Made by a program: the position numbers and the translations under genes. From NCBI GenBank assembly GCA_032433765.1, contig JAVIAB010000102.1, positions 14,189,358-14,253,357 on the forward strand: a DNA stretch of 64,000 bases, read 5' to 3'. Below are positions 10,545 through 19,799 of the stretch, piece after piece; positions within the stretch are counted from its first letter, which is position 1, and each line of letters begins with the position of its first letter. The notes under the pieces were generated by a model. It saw only the letters and a list, made by a program, of their open reading frames with translations. It did not search any database and had not been told where the DNA came from. The DNA is from Megaustenia siamemsis (taxonomy: Eukaryota; Mollusca; Gastropoda; Stylommatophora; Ariophantidae).

Positions 10545-11435
10545 CCCATTGCATCTGTGAGAAAGTTCAGCTATCTCGGTTCTATGGACACAACCACTGT
10601 TTCACTTGACGAATTAAATTCCCGAATCGGAAAGGCAGGTTCCACATTTGGTAACCTTAAAGATAGAGCATGGACCAACATCGGAGCCGCGATAGCTCAA
10701 TGGGGTTCACCCAGCCTTAAATGGGTACCGGATTTTTTTCTGGGAAAGTAAAGCGGCACGGACGTAATACCGATCCCACATTATCTCAAAAGTCATGTGC
10801 TCTGAAGGTCTGTAAAATTTATGGCCACTAACACCATATTCCCTATACGCCGCTTGGCGTGACGGGGCTCTTCATGGCTACTTATGGGCCAACATCAAAT
10901 TAACACTTAAGACTAAGATTCGAATGTATTAAAGTTGTGTACTTAGTACACTTTTATACGGATCAGAAACTTGGACTACCTATGCCAGGGCAAAAGGAAA
11001 GGTTAAACAGCTTTCATCTGCGTTGCCTTAGAAAGATTATGAACATTAAATGGCAGGACAAAGTAACCAACTCTAATATCTTACAACGAGGGAAACCATC
11101 TCCATGATCCCAGAGGAGTCGTAGACTAAGGTGGCTGGACCATGTAAGAAGAATGGCAAATATTAGTGTTCCCAAACAAATATTGTATGGCAAACGTAAG
11201 GACGAAAAAAAACAAAAGGATAGACCAGTGCTGAGATATACAAATGTTTATAGGGCTTCTTTGAGAGAATTCTTTATCACTTATCACTGAAAGTGGGAAA
11301 ATCTGGCTGCAGACTGTAGCACATGGAGAACAAAAAAAAATGGCATAGCATCTTTCAAGACAGTGCTGATATCAATTTCAGAAGTTAAAAGGCGCTAGAG
11401 AAAGTAGACTAGGCCAGGTACAACAAATAACGAAT
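10545..11435 (+). mobile_element. L-A LINE relic, split by a SINE
   Basis: Upstream of 10671 the frame reads MRKFSYLGSMDTTTVSLDEL and then NSRIGKAGSTFGNLKDRAW, the thumb-region motif of many non-LTR RTs. After the SINE it resumes at about 10897 with LTLKTKIRMY, then CVLSTLLYGSETWT. Further on there are FHLRCLRKI-like and SQTNIVWQT-type remnants matching the 'IPKQILYGEL' block of the second L-A copy at 14755. The 3' UTR motif 'AGCCACGAGAGATGCTGTT' at about 11479 also recurs at about 15076. Stops and frameshifts are common, so it is a pseudogene. The catalytic RT motifs lie upstream and are absent. Confidence 0.7.
10671..10896 (+). mobile_element. Family-1 SINE with internal deletion and target duplication
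   Basis: The SINE (10683 to about 10884) sits between TGGACCAACATC (10671-10682) and TGGGCCAACATC (10885-10896), an 11/12 target-site duplication. It begins GGAGCCGCGATAGCTCAATGG and then jumps directly to GGTTCACCCAGCCTTAAATG. The distal tRNA head, including the B box, is missing. The 3' end has the family landmarks CCCTATACGCCGCTTGGCG and GACGGGG. Confidence 0.8.
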
Positions 11436-11715
11436 GCATCTTGTTCGTTCTGCGGATGGATCGAATATTGGCAAATTCAGCCACGAGAGATGCTGTTCAG
11501 CAAAGAAAAATCCAGTATAAAGACACTAATATGTTTACCAATCTCCTGGCTTATCATGATTGCTTGCTACCTACCAACTGTCTGTTACGACGCCAAAGAC
11601 CATATATATATATATTCCTGCACACTCCACTCTTTACTGCATTCTGTGCCGATTCATCTGTGTACACACGAATCCATAGATGTTGTAGATATTCTTCATC
11701 CAATAAATTGAGAGT
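11436..11715 (+). other. L-A 3' flank and spacer
   Basis: 11450-11500 matches the post-stop region of the other L-A copy (15056-15085), so it is probably LINE 3' UTR. The rest is unassigned. Two overlapping short frames are not credible. Confidence 0.35.
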
Positions 11716-12245
11716 GATTGTTTTACGCGATTGACCTATGCTTTAGACTTTAGACTATTATGTTTCTCCTTGTCAAGTAATCCTTTCACTTCTGTCCGTA
11801 TTTGTATTGACAATCCGGATTCCTCTGTCCAGTTGTTCTGTTCTGGTATGGGCAGTAGACGACTGACAACTCTTGGTATGTCCGGTGTTTGCCTACAAAT
11901 ACGTTTGGCTTGGTGGATAAAACTGGTTCCTTTAAGTCGCCCCAATGCAAGATTTTGGAATCGGTCCTTCATTGGATGTTTCGGCATGCATGATAATTTT
12001 TCTGGCTGTATCAGCACCTTTGTGTCCCTCCGTTCTCTCAGTGCTGGTATCCTCCACAATTTCTCCATCTCCAATATTCGTGTTGATTTCATTGCTCCTG
12101 TGATGACCCTAAGTGCCCGGTTTTGTACTTTATCCAGCTCTTGCAGTGTAGTGTTTGATGCTGTGCACCATGCGGATGATCCATATTCTAAATGTGGGCG
12201 TATACTCTGTTGGTAAACTTTACTGAGCATTAAACTCACTTACAC
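11716..12245 (-). mobile_element. L-F Jockey/I-like LINE, RT C-terminal pseudogene
   Basis: A 167-codon minus-strand frame begins MSLMLSKVYQQSIRPHLEYG and continues SSAWCTASNTTLQELDKVQN and RALRVITGAMKSTRILEME. 'R---EYGS--W---S-T-L--LDKVQN-ALR-ITGA---T' is the thumb/linker block between RT and RNase H in Jockey- and I-type polyproteins. The frame continues without RNase H motifs and stops near 11736. The catalytic RT core is absent, so this is a 5'-truncated fragment. The plus-strand frame over the same bases is a shadow. The L-D family could be the missing RNase H half of the same lineage, but I cannot join them from this sequence. Confidence 0.75.
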
Positions 12246-12271
12246 CCCAACTGGTTCCACATAGCTTTTTA

Positions 12272-12273
<2 letters not shown>

Positions 12274-12327
<54 letters not shown>

Positions 12328-12378
12328 GACACACACATAAAACACATATATAACATGAATACATACATATATACTTCG

Positions 12379-12435
<57 letters not shown>
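12274..12435. repeat. (TA)n / (AC)n / (AT)n microsatellite cluster
   Basis: TA runs at about 12274-12323 and 12399-12433 flank an ACACAC run at 12379-12399. The YIYIYI frames here are artefacts. Confidence 0.95.
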
Positions 12436-12718
12436 CATTTTATCATGGTTATTCCATTTCACAAATTCTTAAAACATTCCTTTTACTCTTATTTTGTTAC
12501 ATTACTTCCTATCTTGATTTATTTCCCACTTATCATAATTCCTTCATCTCTCACTTTATAATTCTCTTCTCTTTTCTGTAAGTTAATAACGTTTTCTCTT
12601 CTTAATTGCTTTTCTGTTTCTTATTGCAATTTCTTACCCTCGATATGATTGATGATATTTGTTAATCTTTTGGCACCTGTACACAGTTTCATTCTTTATG
12701 TATTCTTGCATGTCTTTA

Positions 12719-12720
12719 AA

Positions 12721-12771
<51 letters not shown>

Positions 12772-12778
12772 GTGTGTT

Positions 12779-12826
<48 letters not shown>

Positions 12827-12862
12827 CCCTAAGCGCTATATATATATATATATATATATCTA
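12719..12862. repeat. (TA)n-(CT)n-(TA)n compound microsatellite
   Basis: TA at about 12720-12769, CT at 12779-12828 with a TTTCT break, and TA again at 12837-12860. Confidence 0.95.
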
Positions 12863-13029
12863 TGTCTATTAACACATTGTGTAGAAATGTCATAGCGAAT
12901 TTCCTCCAATCCACATGGGACCGCTGGTGCAGTATCTCGGCTAATGAGTGCCGTTCATGTGTATTATTTGATCTGCATTGTTCCTCTGTGTCAAGGAACC
13001 GCGTTTAGGCTTTATGTTATGTTATTGGG

Positions 13030-13897
13030 GAAGTGAACACATCTACTTCTTCTTCTTTCCTTCCTCATCTGTCTTTCAGCGGCTAGGGGAGATATAAGCG
13101 GTCTTTTGTTCTTCTGTTCGCTTCTGCTGCTGTTATGCTTCCTAATTCTTCTAAAATTCTATCGAACCATCTCTTTCGTGGTCGACCCTTGGGTCTGGTG
13201 TTCTCGCAACGCTTATTGAAGGCTTGTTGTGTTGTGTTTTGATCACTCTGCCTTGTCACGTGGCCAAACCATTGTATCTGTTGTTTCTTTATACATTCTA
13301 TTGCGGGGGCTATTCCTAGCTTTTTTTCTCAGTTCCTCCTTTCCGATCTTATCTCTCAGACTGTTTCCTGTCATTCGTCTAACACATTTAATCTCAGTAG
13401 TGGTTATTTTTCTTATTGTTCTTGCATCTAGGGTACAGGTTTTGGCATTTGTAGTACAAGGTTGGGATGAAGATTGTATTGAACAGTGCCCGTTTTGCCT
13501 CTAGAGTTATTTCCTTGTTGGACAATAGTGGTGATAGATGTCCAATGATTTGATAAGCTTTGTTGCATCTTGATTCTATCTCTGCTGTTTGAGAATTGTC
13601 ATTTATCATTAAACTTCCTAGGTATTTGAATTCCTCTACCTGTTTTACTTGCCTGCATTCTATATTAATGTTCTGTTTCTCTTTTGCGACATTAATGGTT
13701 TCTGTTTTGTTGATGTTGATTTTCATGTTGTATTTTGTGCCTGCGCTGTTGAGTTTATTTAAGTTTTCTTGTAGGTCTTCTATTTTTCCATGTATTAGTG
13801 TCTGATCGTCTGCAAATAAAAGCTCATAAAACTCCTATATCTCTTTTGGGTTAGCCAACCCATCAGAGTGAATACATACAGTTATGATAATGAAGAA
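13030..13897 (-). mobile_element. L-B LINE RT C-terminal half
   Basis: The minus strand reads LLFADDQTLIHG near 13830-13795. FADD is the RT catalytic box that carries two of the three active-site aspartates. It continues NMKININKTETINVAKEKQN, then VEEFKYLGSLMINDNSQTAE and NKAYQIIGHLSPLL. Later segments (EITLEAKRALFNTIFIPTL) align with the plus-strand L-B copy at 54030-55690. The 3' end near 13045 has a GGAAGGAAAGAAGAAG tail. Frameshifts after 13400 break the frame. The stretch encoding FADD is duplicated at 14450-14549 (see findings). Confidence 0.75.
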
Positions 13898-14449
13898 TTG
13901 AGGAAATCCTACACAATTGGCACCTGGAATGACACTGGGAAACATATGGAAGTCCACAGAAATTAGGTTAAATACAAAAATAAATTTTCAACTCCAATAT
14001 TAAGTCAGTCCTATTATATGGCTGTGAAACATGGAGAACAACAAAATTGACAATCATGAAGATACAGACTTTCATTAATAGGTGCTTACGCAGGATAAAA
14101 GAAAGGAAATAGCAGGACAAAATCACTAACATAGAATTATGGAAATGTACCAGTCAAATACCAGTGGATAGAGAGATATAGCGAAGACGATGGCGCTGGA
14201 TAGGACGGACACACACTGCGGGAGCCAACTGAGAGTATTACACAACAGGCCCTTTTTTGGAATCCCCAGGGGAAAAGAAAAAGAGGAAGACCAAGAAATT
14301 CTTGGAGAAGACAGACAGAAGCAGAGATGAAGATGATGGGGAAGACATGGAATAATCTTAAAAGAATGGCAAGAAATAGAACGACTTGGAAAGTGTTTAT
14401 TGAAGATCTATGCTCCACAGGGAGCTGAAAGGTAGTAGAAGAAGAAGAA
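13898..14449 (+). mobile_element. L-C LINE, 5'-truncated insertion with (GAA)n tail
   Basis: Landmarks: GACACTGGGAAACATATGGA, a LLYGCETWRT-like block near 14010-14040, and RRRWRWIGRTHT near 14180. The frameshifted end encodes WNPQGKRKRGRPRNSWRR and LKRMARNRTTWKVFIEDLCS. A GAAGAAGAAGAAG tail closes it. The minus-strand copy at 52841-53466 is the same family. Here it lies inside L-B DNA, flanked by a 100-bp direct duplication. Several stops make it a pseudogene. Confidence 0.8.
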
Positions 14450-14735
14450 GTGTCTGATCGTCTGCAAATAAAAGCTCATTGATCTCTTATATCTCTGGTG
14501 GGTTAGCCAACCTATCAGAGTGATTACATACAGTTATGGTAATGAAGAAGCCAGCAGATAAAGTTATGATATTGGAGACGTGAACAAAGTTATGTCTTTG
14601 AAAAAGTGAACACAGTTTGATATTGATGAAGTTAACAAATAAAGTTATGTTATTCAAGAAGTGAGCAGATAAAGTTATGCTATTTAAGAAGTGAATTGAC
14701 AAAGTTATGATAATTAAGAGGTGAAAAGAGATGGT
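14450..14735. repeat. L-B duplicate segment passing into a degenerate 28-bp minisatellite
   Basis: 14450-14549 duplicates 13798-13897. From about 14530 a loose repeat begins, with AAGTTATG(N)TATT-AAGAAGTGA as its core, about 7 units and period 26-30 bp. Divergence is high, so this is an old array. Confidence 0.65.
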
Positions 14736-14749
14736 CTGCCGGTTTGTCT

Positions 14750-15175
14750 TTATATATATATACTTGCATCCCCAAGCAAATACTATATGGTGAACTAATA
14801 CACGGAAAAAGACAGACCGGCAGACCCAAACTACGATATAGAGATATCTGTAAATCATCTCTGAATGACTTATGTGAAAATGACTGGGAACATCTGGCAA
14901 GTGATCGCACATCTTGGAGAGCACGTATTAGGAATGGTATAACATCATTTGAGACTGTGCTAAGGCAAAACTTAGAAGAAAAAAGACTCTTGAAAAAAGG
15001 ATGGAAAACCCTGTGGATCAGTGGGTCTGACTTGTTCATTTTGTGGCAGTGTGTTTTTGTCAAAGATTGGTAGAATTAGCCACGAGAGAAGCTGTTGGAC
15101 AAAACCAAAACCTCAACAAGAAACACACACACACACACACACACAAATGCCACCTCTAGACCGTTTGTCAAGACG
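14750..15175 (+). mobile_element. L-A LINE 3' end, copy 2
   Basis: The frame 14744-15073 reads SIPKQILYGELIHGKRQTGR and then PKLRYRDICKSSLNDL. It continues with a W--LA-DR--WR block: ENDWEHLASDRTSWRARI. 'IPK-LLYGEL--GKR--GRPKLRY-D-CK--L' is a very common C-terminus of non-LTR RT proteins in invertebrates. The post-stop AGCCACGAGAGAAGCTGTT matches the L-A copy at 11479. It is 5'-truncated; only about 105 codons remain. An ACACAC run follows at 15124-15145. Confidence 0.75.
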
Positions 15176-15197
15176 AAAATGGCAATGAATATATATA

Positions 15198-15211
15198 TAT
15201 ATATTCCAATG

Positions 15212-15279
<68 letters not shown>
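15198..15279. repeat. (TA)n microsatellite
   Basis: Two TA runs at about 15188-15203 and 15215-15279. Confidence 0.95.
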
Positions 15280-15282
<3 letters not shown>

Positions 15283-15700
15283 GTATCCATGGATGGATTG
15301 CTTAATTTCTTTATTGAGTGATTTGCTTATATTTTCTATGTTGGGTTATATATCGCAAATCTGAATGCCTTCAAGAGATCCGACAACAATATGATCAGAG
15401 TTGGTACTTTATCGTCACAGAAAGTGCGGTACTTTTCACATCTCAGAAATAACGTGTCACCGTTTCTGGATTACCCGCTCCCATTTATCTAGACTTATAT
15501 ACGAGCACATGATTTGCTGAAGCGGGGAGAAAAAGAAACTTTCAAATGTCCGGACCGTTACTCCGCCCCTCCCCCGAAATAAAATTAAATAAAGTAAAAG
15601 TTGAAAAAATGTGATAACAAGAAGATAGAAGATCGATTCTAAACAAAATATTCACCTTGGCTTTCCATCCAAAGTAAACACTATGTGAAAAGAAACCTAA
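15280..15700. other. Spacer, no feature seen
   Basis: AT-rich, without a recognisable frame or repeat. Confidence 0.4.
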
Positions 15701-15704
15701 CACA

Positions 15705-16130
15705 CGGAGGACGTCAGCTTCCAGTCAATATGGTGGATAGGCGGCAGGAACCATTGAATGATATGTATGACAGTGTTCCTTGTTGCAGTTTTCTCATATT
15801 CCAAGTCCGGCTTGTTGCAGGAGCTACTGAGTTAGGTGCTCTGTGCACAATGTGAGCTGTGTGTTTTATCCGTTTTGATCATGTTTCGATATTCCAATTG
15901 TTTCCGATGAATGATAATATCGTATGACAGGGAACAGTTGGCTGTGTTCACTTTCTGTGCAGTTTTACCTTATGTCTTTTGGCGTGTGCTGAGACTGCTA
16001 TGATGGGGACTACAGCTACCTTTCTTTGTTTTGGAGATGAGTTAGTAATTCGGATAATTCCACTGGCACGGTCGGTTGAACAATTATGGATTTTAGTTCG
16101 TTTGCAGTGATACCGGAGCCGTCCATATCC
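15705..16130 (+). repeat. Unclassified interspersed repeat U1, copy 1
   Basis: About 420 bp that recur in reverse orientation at 57010-57420. Shared landmarks are CAATATGG-GGATAGGCG, AGGAACC, TTTTGATC/GTGTTTCGATATTC, ATGAATGAT, CTTATGTCTTTTGGCGTG and ATTATGGATTT. The outer edges coincide in both copies: TCAATATGG at one end and GATACCGG at the other. No protein signature or inverted terminal repeat was recognised. Confidence 0.7.
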
Positions 16131-16845
16131 ATATAGAACAATTACTAATACTAAATGGTCACATACAACACACCTATAGGTGATCTATAGAACAATCACT
16201 AACACTAATTTACCATGTTTAATAGTACAACTGATATTACACTAGTGAACGATCACACTCGATTATAACCAAATACATCACACAGAATGAAATGAATCTG
16301 CATACGTGAGAATATAACACACATACAGTACATTAAACGCATTCCTCGTTTGTGACATATGTTGGCTACATTTGAAACCACTTATTAAATATTAGATACG
16401 CGAGCGTATAGCAAGAAATACGTTGTCATATCTTAATAACTTTCATTGCATGTTTGCCAATGGACTTTGTGGCTTATTTGACAGATAAAAGGGCACAATG
16501 TACTTCAAGATTTATCTTGTATTGTCTTATCTACATTTTCTCTGAAGAGATAATGATAGCTGTAGCATGCTAGCTGTACCATTGACAGAGTCGATTATTT
16601 ACATCTAAAAGTGATATTTTAGCGATGAACCTAAATATTATTGCCGTGATTATGGTTAAAGTGGTTTGTGTTTATTTCATTCCTGTCACATCTTCAAATT
16701 GATTTTTTTATAGTTTCCGTCACAATATCACATAAAAAAAGATTTGATGTTTCCAGCTTAAATAACATTGTGTGTTTAATTTTTGACGACAGAACTAACA
16801 CCTCTTTACATCTTAGTTTTCACCCGTTAAATGGGCATGATTGCG
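16131..16845. other. Spacer, no feature seen
   Basis: AT-rich sequence without a supported gene. The 66-codon frame at 16668 is not credible. Confidence 0.4.
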
Positions 16846-16920
16846 TTGTGTCGCTAGTTTACCGCTGAGTCGCAATAGCTGCGCCGTTTCGTCCGACACA
16901 ACCGTCTTCGGCATGAGTAG
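16846..16920 (-). repeat. Fragment of the family-3/4 3' module
   Basis: Carries GCGTTGTGTCGCTAGTTTAC and then a CGTCTTCGGCATGAG stretch. In reverse these match the CATG-CGAAGACGG and GCGACAC--CGC landmarks at the ends of the family-3 SINEs (about 3975-4060 and 45425-45500). Confidence 0.45.
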
Positions 16921-17149
16921 ATTTTTGCTTAATAATTCTGCCAGGGCAATGGGCATTTTTTTTTAGTAACAAACAGAAGCGTTGAAATACAGGGTGAGCA
17001 CACAAAAAACACTCCTTGATTTGAAGTAGTTATAAAATAAAAACTGATTACAATATACTTATAAATATGGTGACAGTTGATATATTCATTTAACACATTT
17101 CTTAAGTGGAGAGGTCAACAGGCACAATTATGAGGGGGATAAGGAGGGA

Positions 17150-17376
17150 GTGAGCATGCCGGTGTGGAGGTTTAACATGACTGTCCAAAAATTAATGAGT
17201 TTTGTGCTGTATCAGAGCAGTACGGCCTGTTTGTCTTTGAGAAACAAACCGTTAGTAGCCAAAGTTACCTTGAAATGCTAACCAACTGGCTGGTTCCAGA
17301 AGTAGCCGATGAGGCAGGTGACTATCTTTTTGAACAAATTTGGAGACTGGGGCATTCACGACGAGAGATCGCAGAC

Positions 17377-17431
<55 letters not shown>

Positions 17432-17870
17432 GCTAGATAGCTTGGTGTCATGGCATTGAAAGCAGTCAAGAACAGAATTGATACGATGCACGGTGGATAT
17501 AGAAGGTTGTGGAATAACATGATCGCCTACGCCAACCGGTGTGGCACATGTTGATGACGATGAGGCACTGACATCTCGCTTCCGCAAATTTCTCAACGTG
17601 CACCAGCCTAAATGGAATCGATTGGCTGTGTCGGAAAAATATGACGAGGTGTTTTACAAGTGACTTCTGAGGTCACGAGATCAGTTTGTGACTTTTTTAC
17701 CTTTGGGGGGTACGTGAAGGACTGTACGCACTTCCATTACTCGCAGTAACCCTTTATGATCTGCAGGAACGCACCACTGAAGCCGAATATGCTGCAGAGA
17801 GTCTGGTCCGAGCTAGATGATCTCATCGATGTTTGCCCAGCAACGGCTGATGCGCACGTTTAGAATATGT
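17150..17870 (+). pseudogene. Transposase pseudogene (IS630-Tc1-mariner, DDE)
   Basis: Two separated blocks in family order. Block 1 (about 17185-17357), with frameshifts, reads MSFVLYQS, YGLFVFEKQTV, SYLEMLTNWLVPEVADEAGD and YLFEQIWRLGH. This resembles the '--YGP-FF----TV----YL-ML--WL-PQL------FQQDGAPPH' segment around the second catalytic D. Here the expected QQDGAPPH reads EQIWRLGH, so the catalytic Asp is lost. Block 2 (about 17578-17870) reads FRKFLNVHQPKWNR, then a GGYVKDCTHFHYS equivalent of the 'DFFLWGYVKD' block. It ends NMLQRVWSELDDLIDVCPAT and ADAHV-NM-stop. The N-terminal DNA-binding half is absent. About 220 bp of (GA)n and LINE sequence separate the blocks. It cannot be functional. 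Confidence 0.65.
17358..17577 (+). mobile_element. L-E LINE fragment with (GA)n, inserted in the transposase
   Basis: A (GA)n run at about 17382-17428 leads into ACATGCTAGATAGCTTGGTG. The L-E landmarks TTGTGGAATAACATGATCGC and CTACGCCAACC follow, then a TGATGACGATGAG tail. The transposase reading frame resumes directly afterwards. This makes the LINE the younger insertion. Confidence 0.6.
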
Positions 17871-19618
17871 GATACCAACCGATATCACATGAAACTTTAT
17901 GAGCTGATACAACTGTAGCCACTGGTGTGTGAGAATATGTAATAACAACCGATATCACATGAAACTTTAGGAGCTGATACAACTGTAGCCACTGGTGTGT
18001 GAGAATATGTAATAACAACCGATATCTCATGAAACTTTAGGAGCTGATACAACTGTAGCCACTGGTGTGTGAGAATATGTAATAACAACCGATATCTCAT
18101 GAAACTTTAGGAGCTGATACAACTGTAGCCACTGGTGTGTGAGAATATGTAATAACAACCGATATCACATGAAACTTTAGGAGCTGATACAACTGTAGCC
18201 ACTGGTGTGTGAGAATATGTAATAACAACCGATATCTCATGAAACTTTAGGAGCTGATACAACTGTAGCCACTGGTGTGTGAGAATATGTAATAACAATC
18301 GATATCTCATGAAACTGTATGAGTTGATGCAACTGTAGCCACTGGTGTGTGAGAATATGTAATAACCGATATCTCATGAAACTGTATGAGTTGATGCAAC
18401 TGTAGCCACTGGTGTGTGAGAATATGTAATAACAACCGATATCTCATGAAACTTTAGGAGCTGATACAACTGTAGCCACTGGTGTGTGAGAATATGTAAT
18501 AACAACCGATATCTCATGAAACTTTAGGAGCTGATACAACTGTAGCCACTGGTGTGTGAGAATATGTAATAACAACCGATATCTCATGAAACTGTATGAG
18601 TTGATGCAACTGTAGCCACTGGTGTGTGAGAATATGTAATAACAACCGATATCTCATGAAACTGTATGAGTTGATGCAACTGTAGCCACTGGTGTGTGAG
18701 AATATGTAATAACAACCGATATCTCATGAAACTGTATGAGTTGATGCAACTATAGCCACTGGTGTGTGAGAATATGTGATAACAACCGATATCTCATGAA
18801 ACTGTATGAGTTGATGCAACTGTAGCCACTGGTGTGTGATAATATGTAATAACAACCGATATCTCATGAAACTGTATGAGTTGATGCAACTGTAGCCACT
18901 GGTGTGTGAGAATATGTAATAACAACCGATATCTCATGAAACTGTATGAGTTGATGCAACTGTAGCCACTGGTGTGTGAGAATATGTAATAACAACCGAT
19001 ATCTCATGAAACTGTATGAGTTGATGCAACTATAGCCACTGGTGTGTGAGAATATGTGATAACAACCGATATCTCATGAAACTGTATGAGTTGATGCAAC
19101 TGTAGCCACTGGTGTGTGAGAATATGTAATCTTCTTCTTCTTCTTTTCTCTTTCACTGATACCTAAAAGGTGTCGTGATTTATATCATTTGTCGTTCTTG
19201 TGCTGCCCGAATTGTCTGAATTAGTGATTTTCCTTTGTTGTTACATGTCTCTGTCACTGCATCTATCCATCTTCTTCTGGGTCTTCCTCTTGTCTTTTCC
19301 CATGCATTCTCGAGAAAAACGCCCTTGATGGTGAGAGAATATGTAATAACAACCGATATCTCATGAAACTGTATGAGTTGATGCAACTGTAGCCACTGGT
19401 GTGTGAGAATATGTAATAACAACCGATATCTCATGAAACTGTATGAGTTGATGCAACTGTAGCCACTGGTGTGTGAGAATATGTAATAACAACCGATATC
19501 TCATGAAACTGTATGAGTTGATGCAACTATAGCCACTGGTGTGTGAGAATATGTGATAACAACCGATATCTCATGAAACTGTATGAGTTGATGCAACTGT
19601 AGCCACCGATGTGTGTGA
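17862..19618. repeat. Minisatellite, 70-bp unit, about 22 copies
   Basis: The unit runs GAGAATATGTAATAACAACC, GATATCTCATGAAACT, then TTAGGAGCTGATACAACTG or GTATGAGTTGATGCAACTG, then TAGCCACTGGTGTGT. The two unit types are in blocks: the TTAGGAGC type mostly 5', the GTATGAGT type 3'. A 140-bp pair ending in TATAGCC/GTGAT recurs at about 18730, 19030 and 19530. The first unit overlaps the last codons of the transposase pseudogene (AGAATATGTGA at 17862). The array is interrupted at 19131-19334 by a LINE piece. The 67-codon minus frames repeating every 210 bp are artefacts. Confidence 0.95.
19131..19334 (-). mobile_element. LINE 3' fragment inserted inside the 70-bp array
   Basis: On the minus strand it encodes VFLENAWEKTRGRPRRRWID, then AVTETCNNKGKSLIQTIRAA and QERQMI. 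This is the 'GRPR-RWID-V-------SL-----A-DR--WR' type of non-LTR RT C-terminus. It ends with a (GAA)n tail at 19131-19146. It is flanked by GAGAATATGTAAT at 19118-19130 and 19335-19347, a perfect 13-bp duplication of the array unit. Confidence 0.85.
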
Positions 19619-19799
19619 CTATTCCATTGAAGTAATAATTCTATATCTGTTGCAAATCAAAAACTGTTTATGTGCTCACCTTACGCAAGAACACCAAGTT
19701 GCAGTAGCGTACTGATATTTTAAAATGAAAATTCACTCAATCAGTTGATTTCTTACAATTTTCCTTTGTTTACATTTTGCATTTGTTCAAATTTCCTAA

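Larger units (their letters stand above)
16990..19681 (+). mobile_element. Degenerate IS630-Tc1-mariner transposon containing a minisatellite
   Basis: The left end is CAGGGTGAGCACACAAAA (16990) and the right end in reverse complement is AGGTGAGCACATAAAC (19681). Both lead inward to TTGATTTG and both are flanked by TA (16988-16989 and 19682-19683). They look like terminal inverted repeats with the TA duplication expected of this superfamily. Between them are a broken transposase (17150-17870), an L-E LINE piece and a 70-bp minisatellite. The right terminus is about 2 bp shorter than the left. The superfamily is inferred from the TIR/TA structure and the transposase C-terminus. Confidence 0.65.

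Noticed and set aside
12696..12914. Short frames rich in I/Y or R/E
   Set aside because: They are translations of (TA)n and (CT)n microsatellites.
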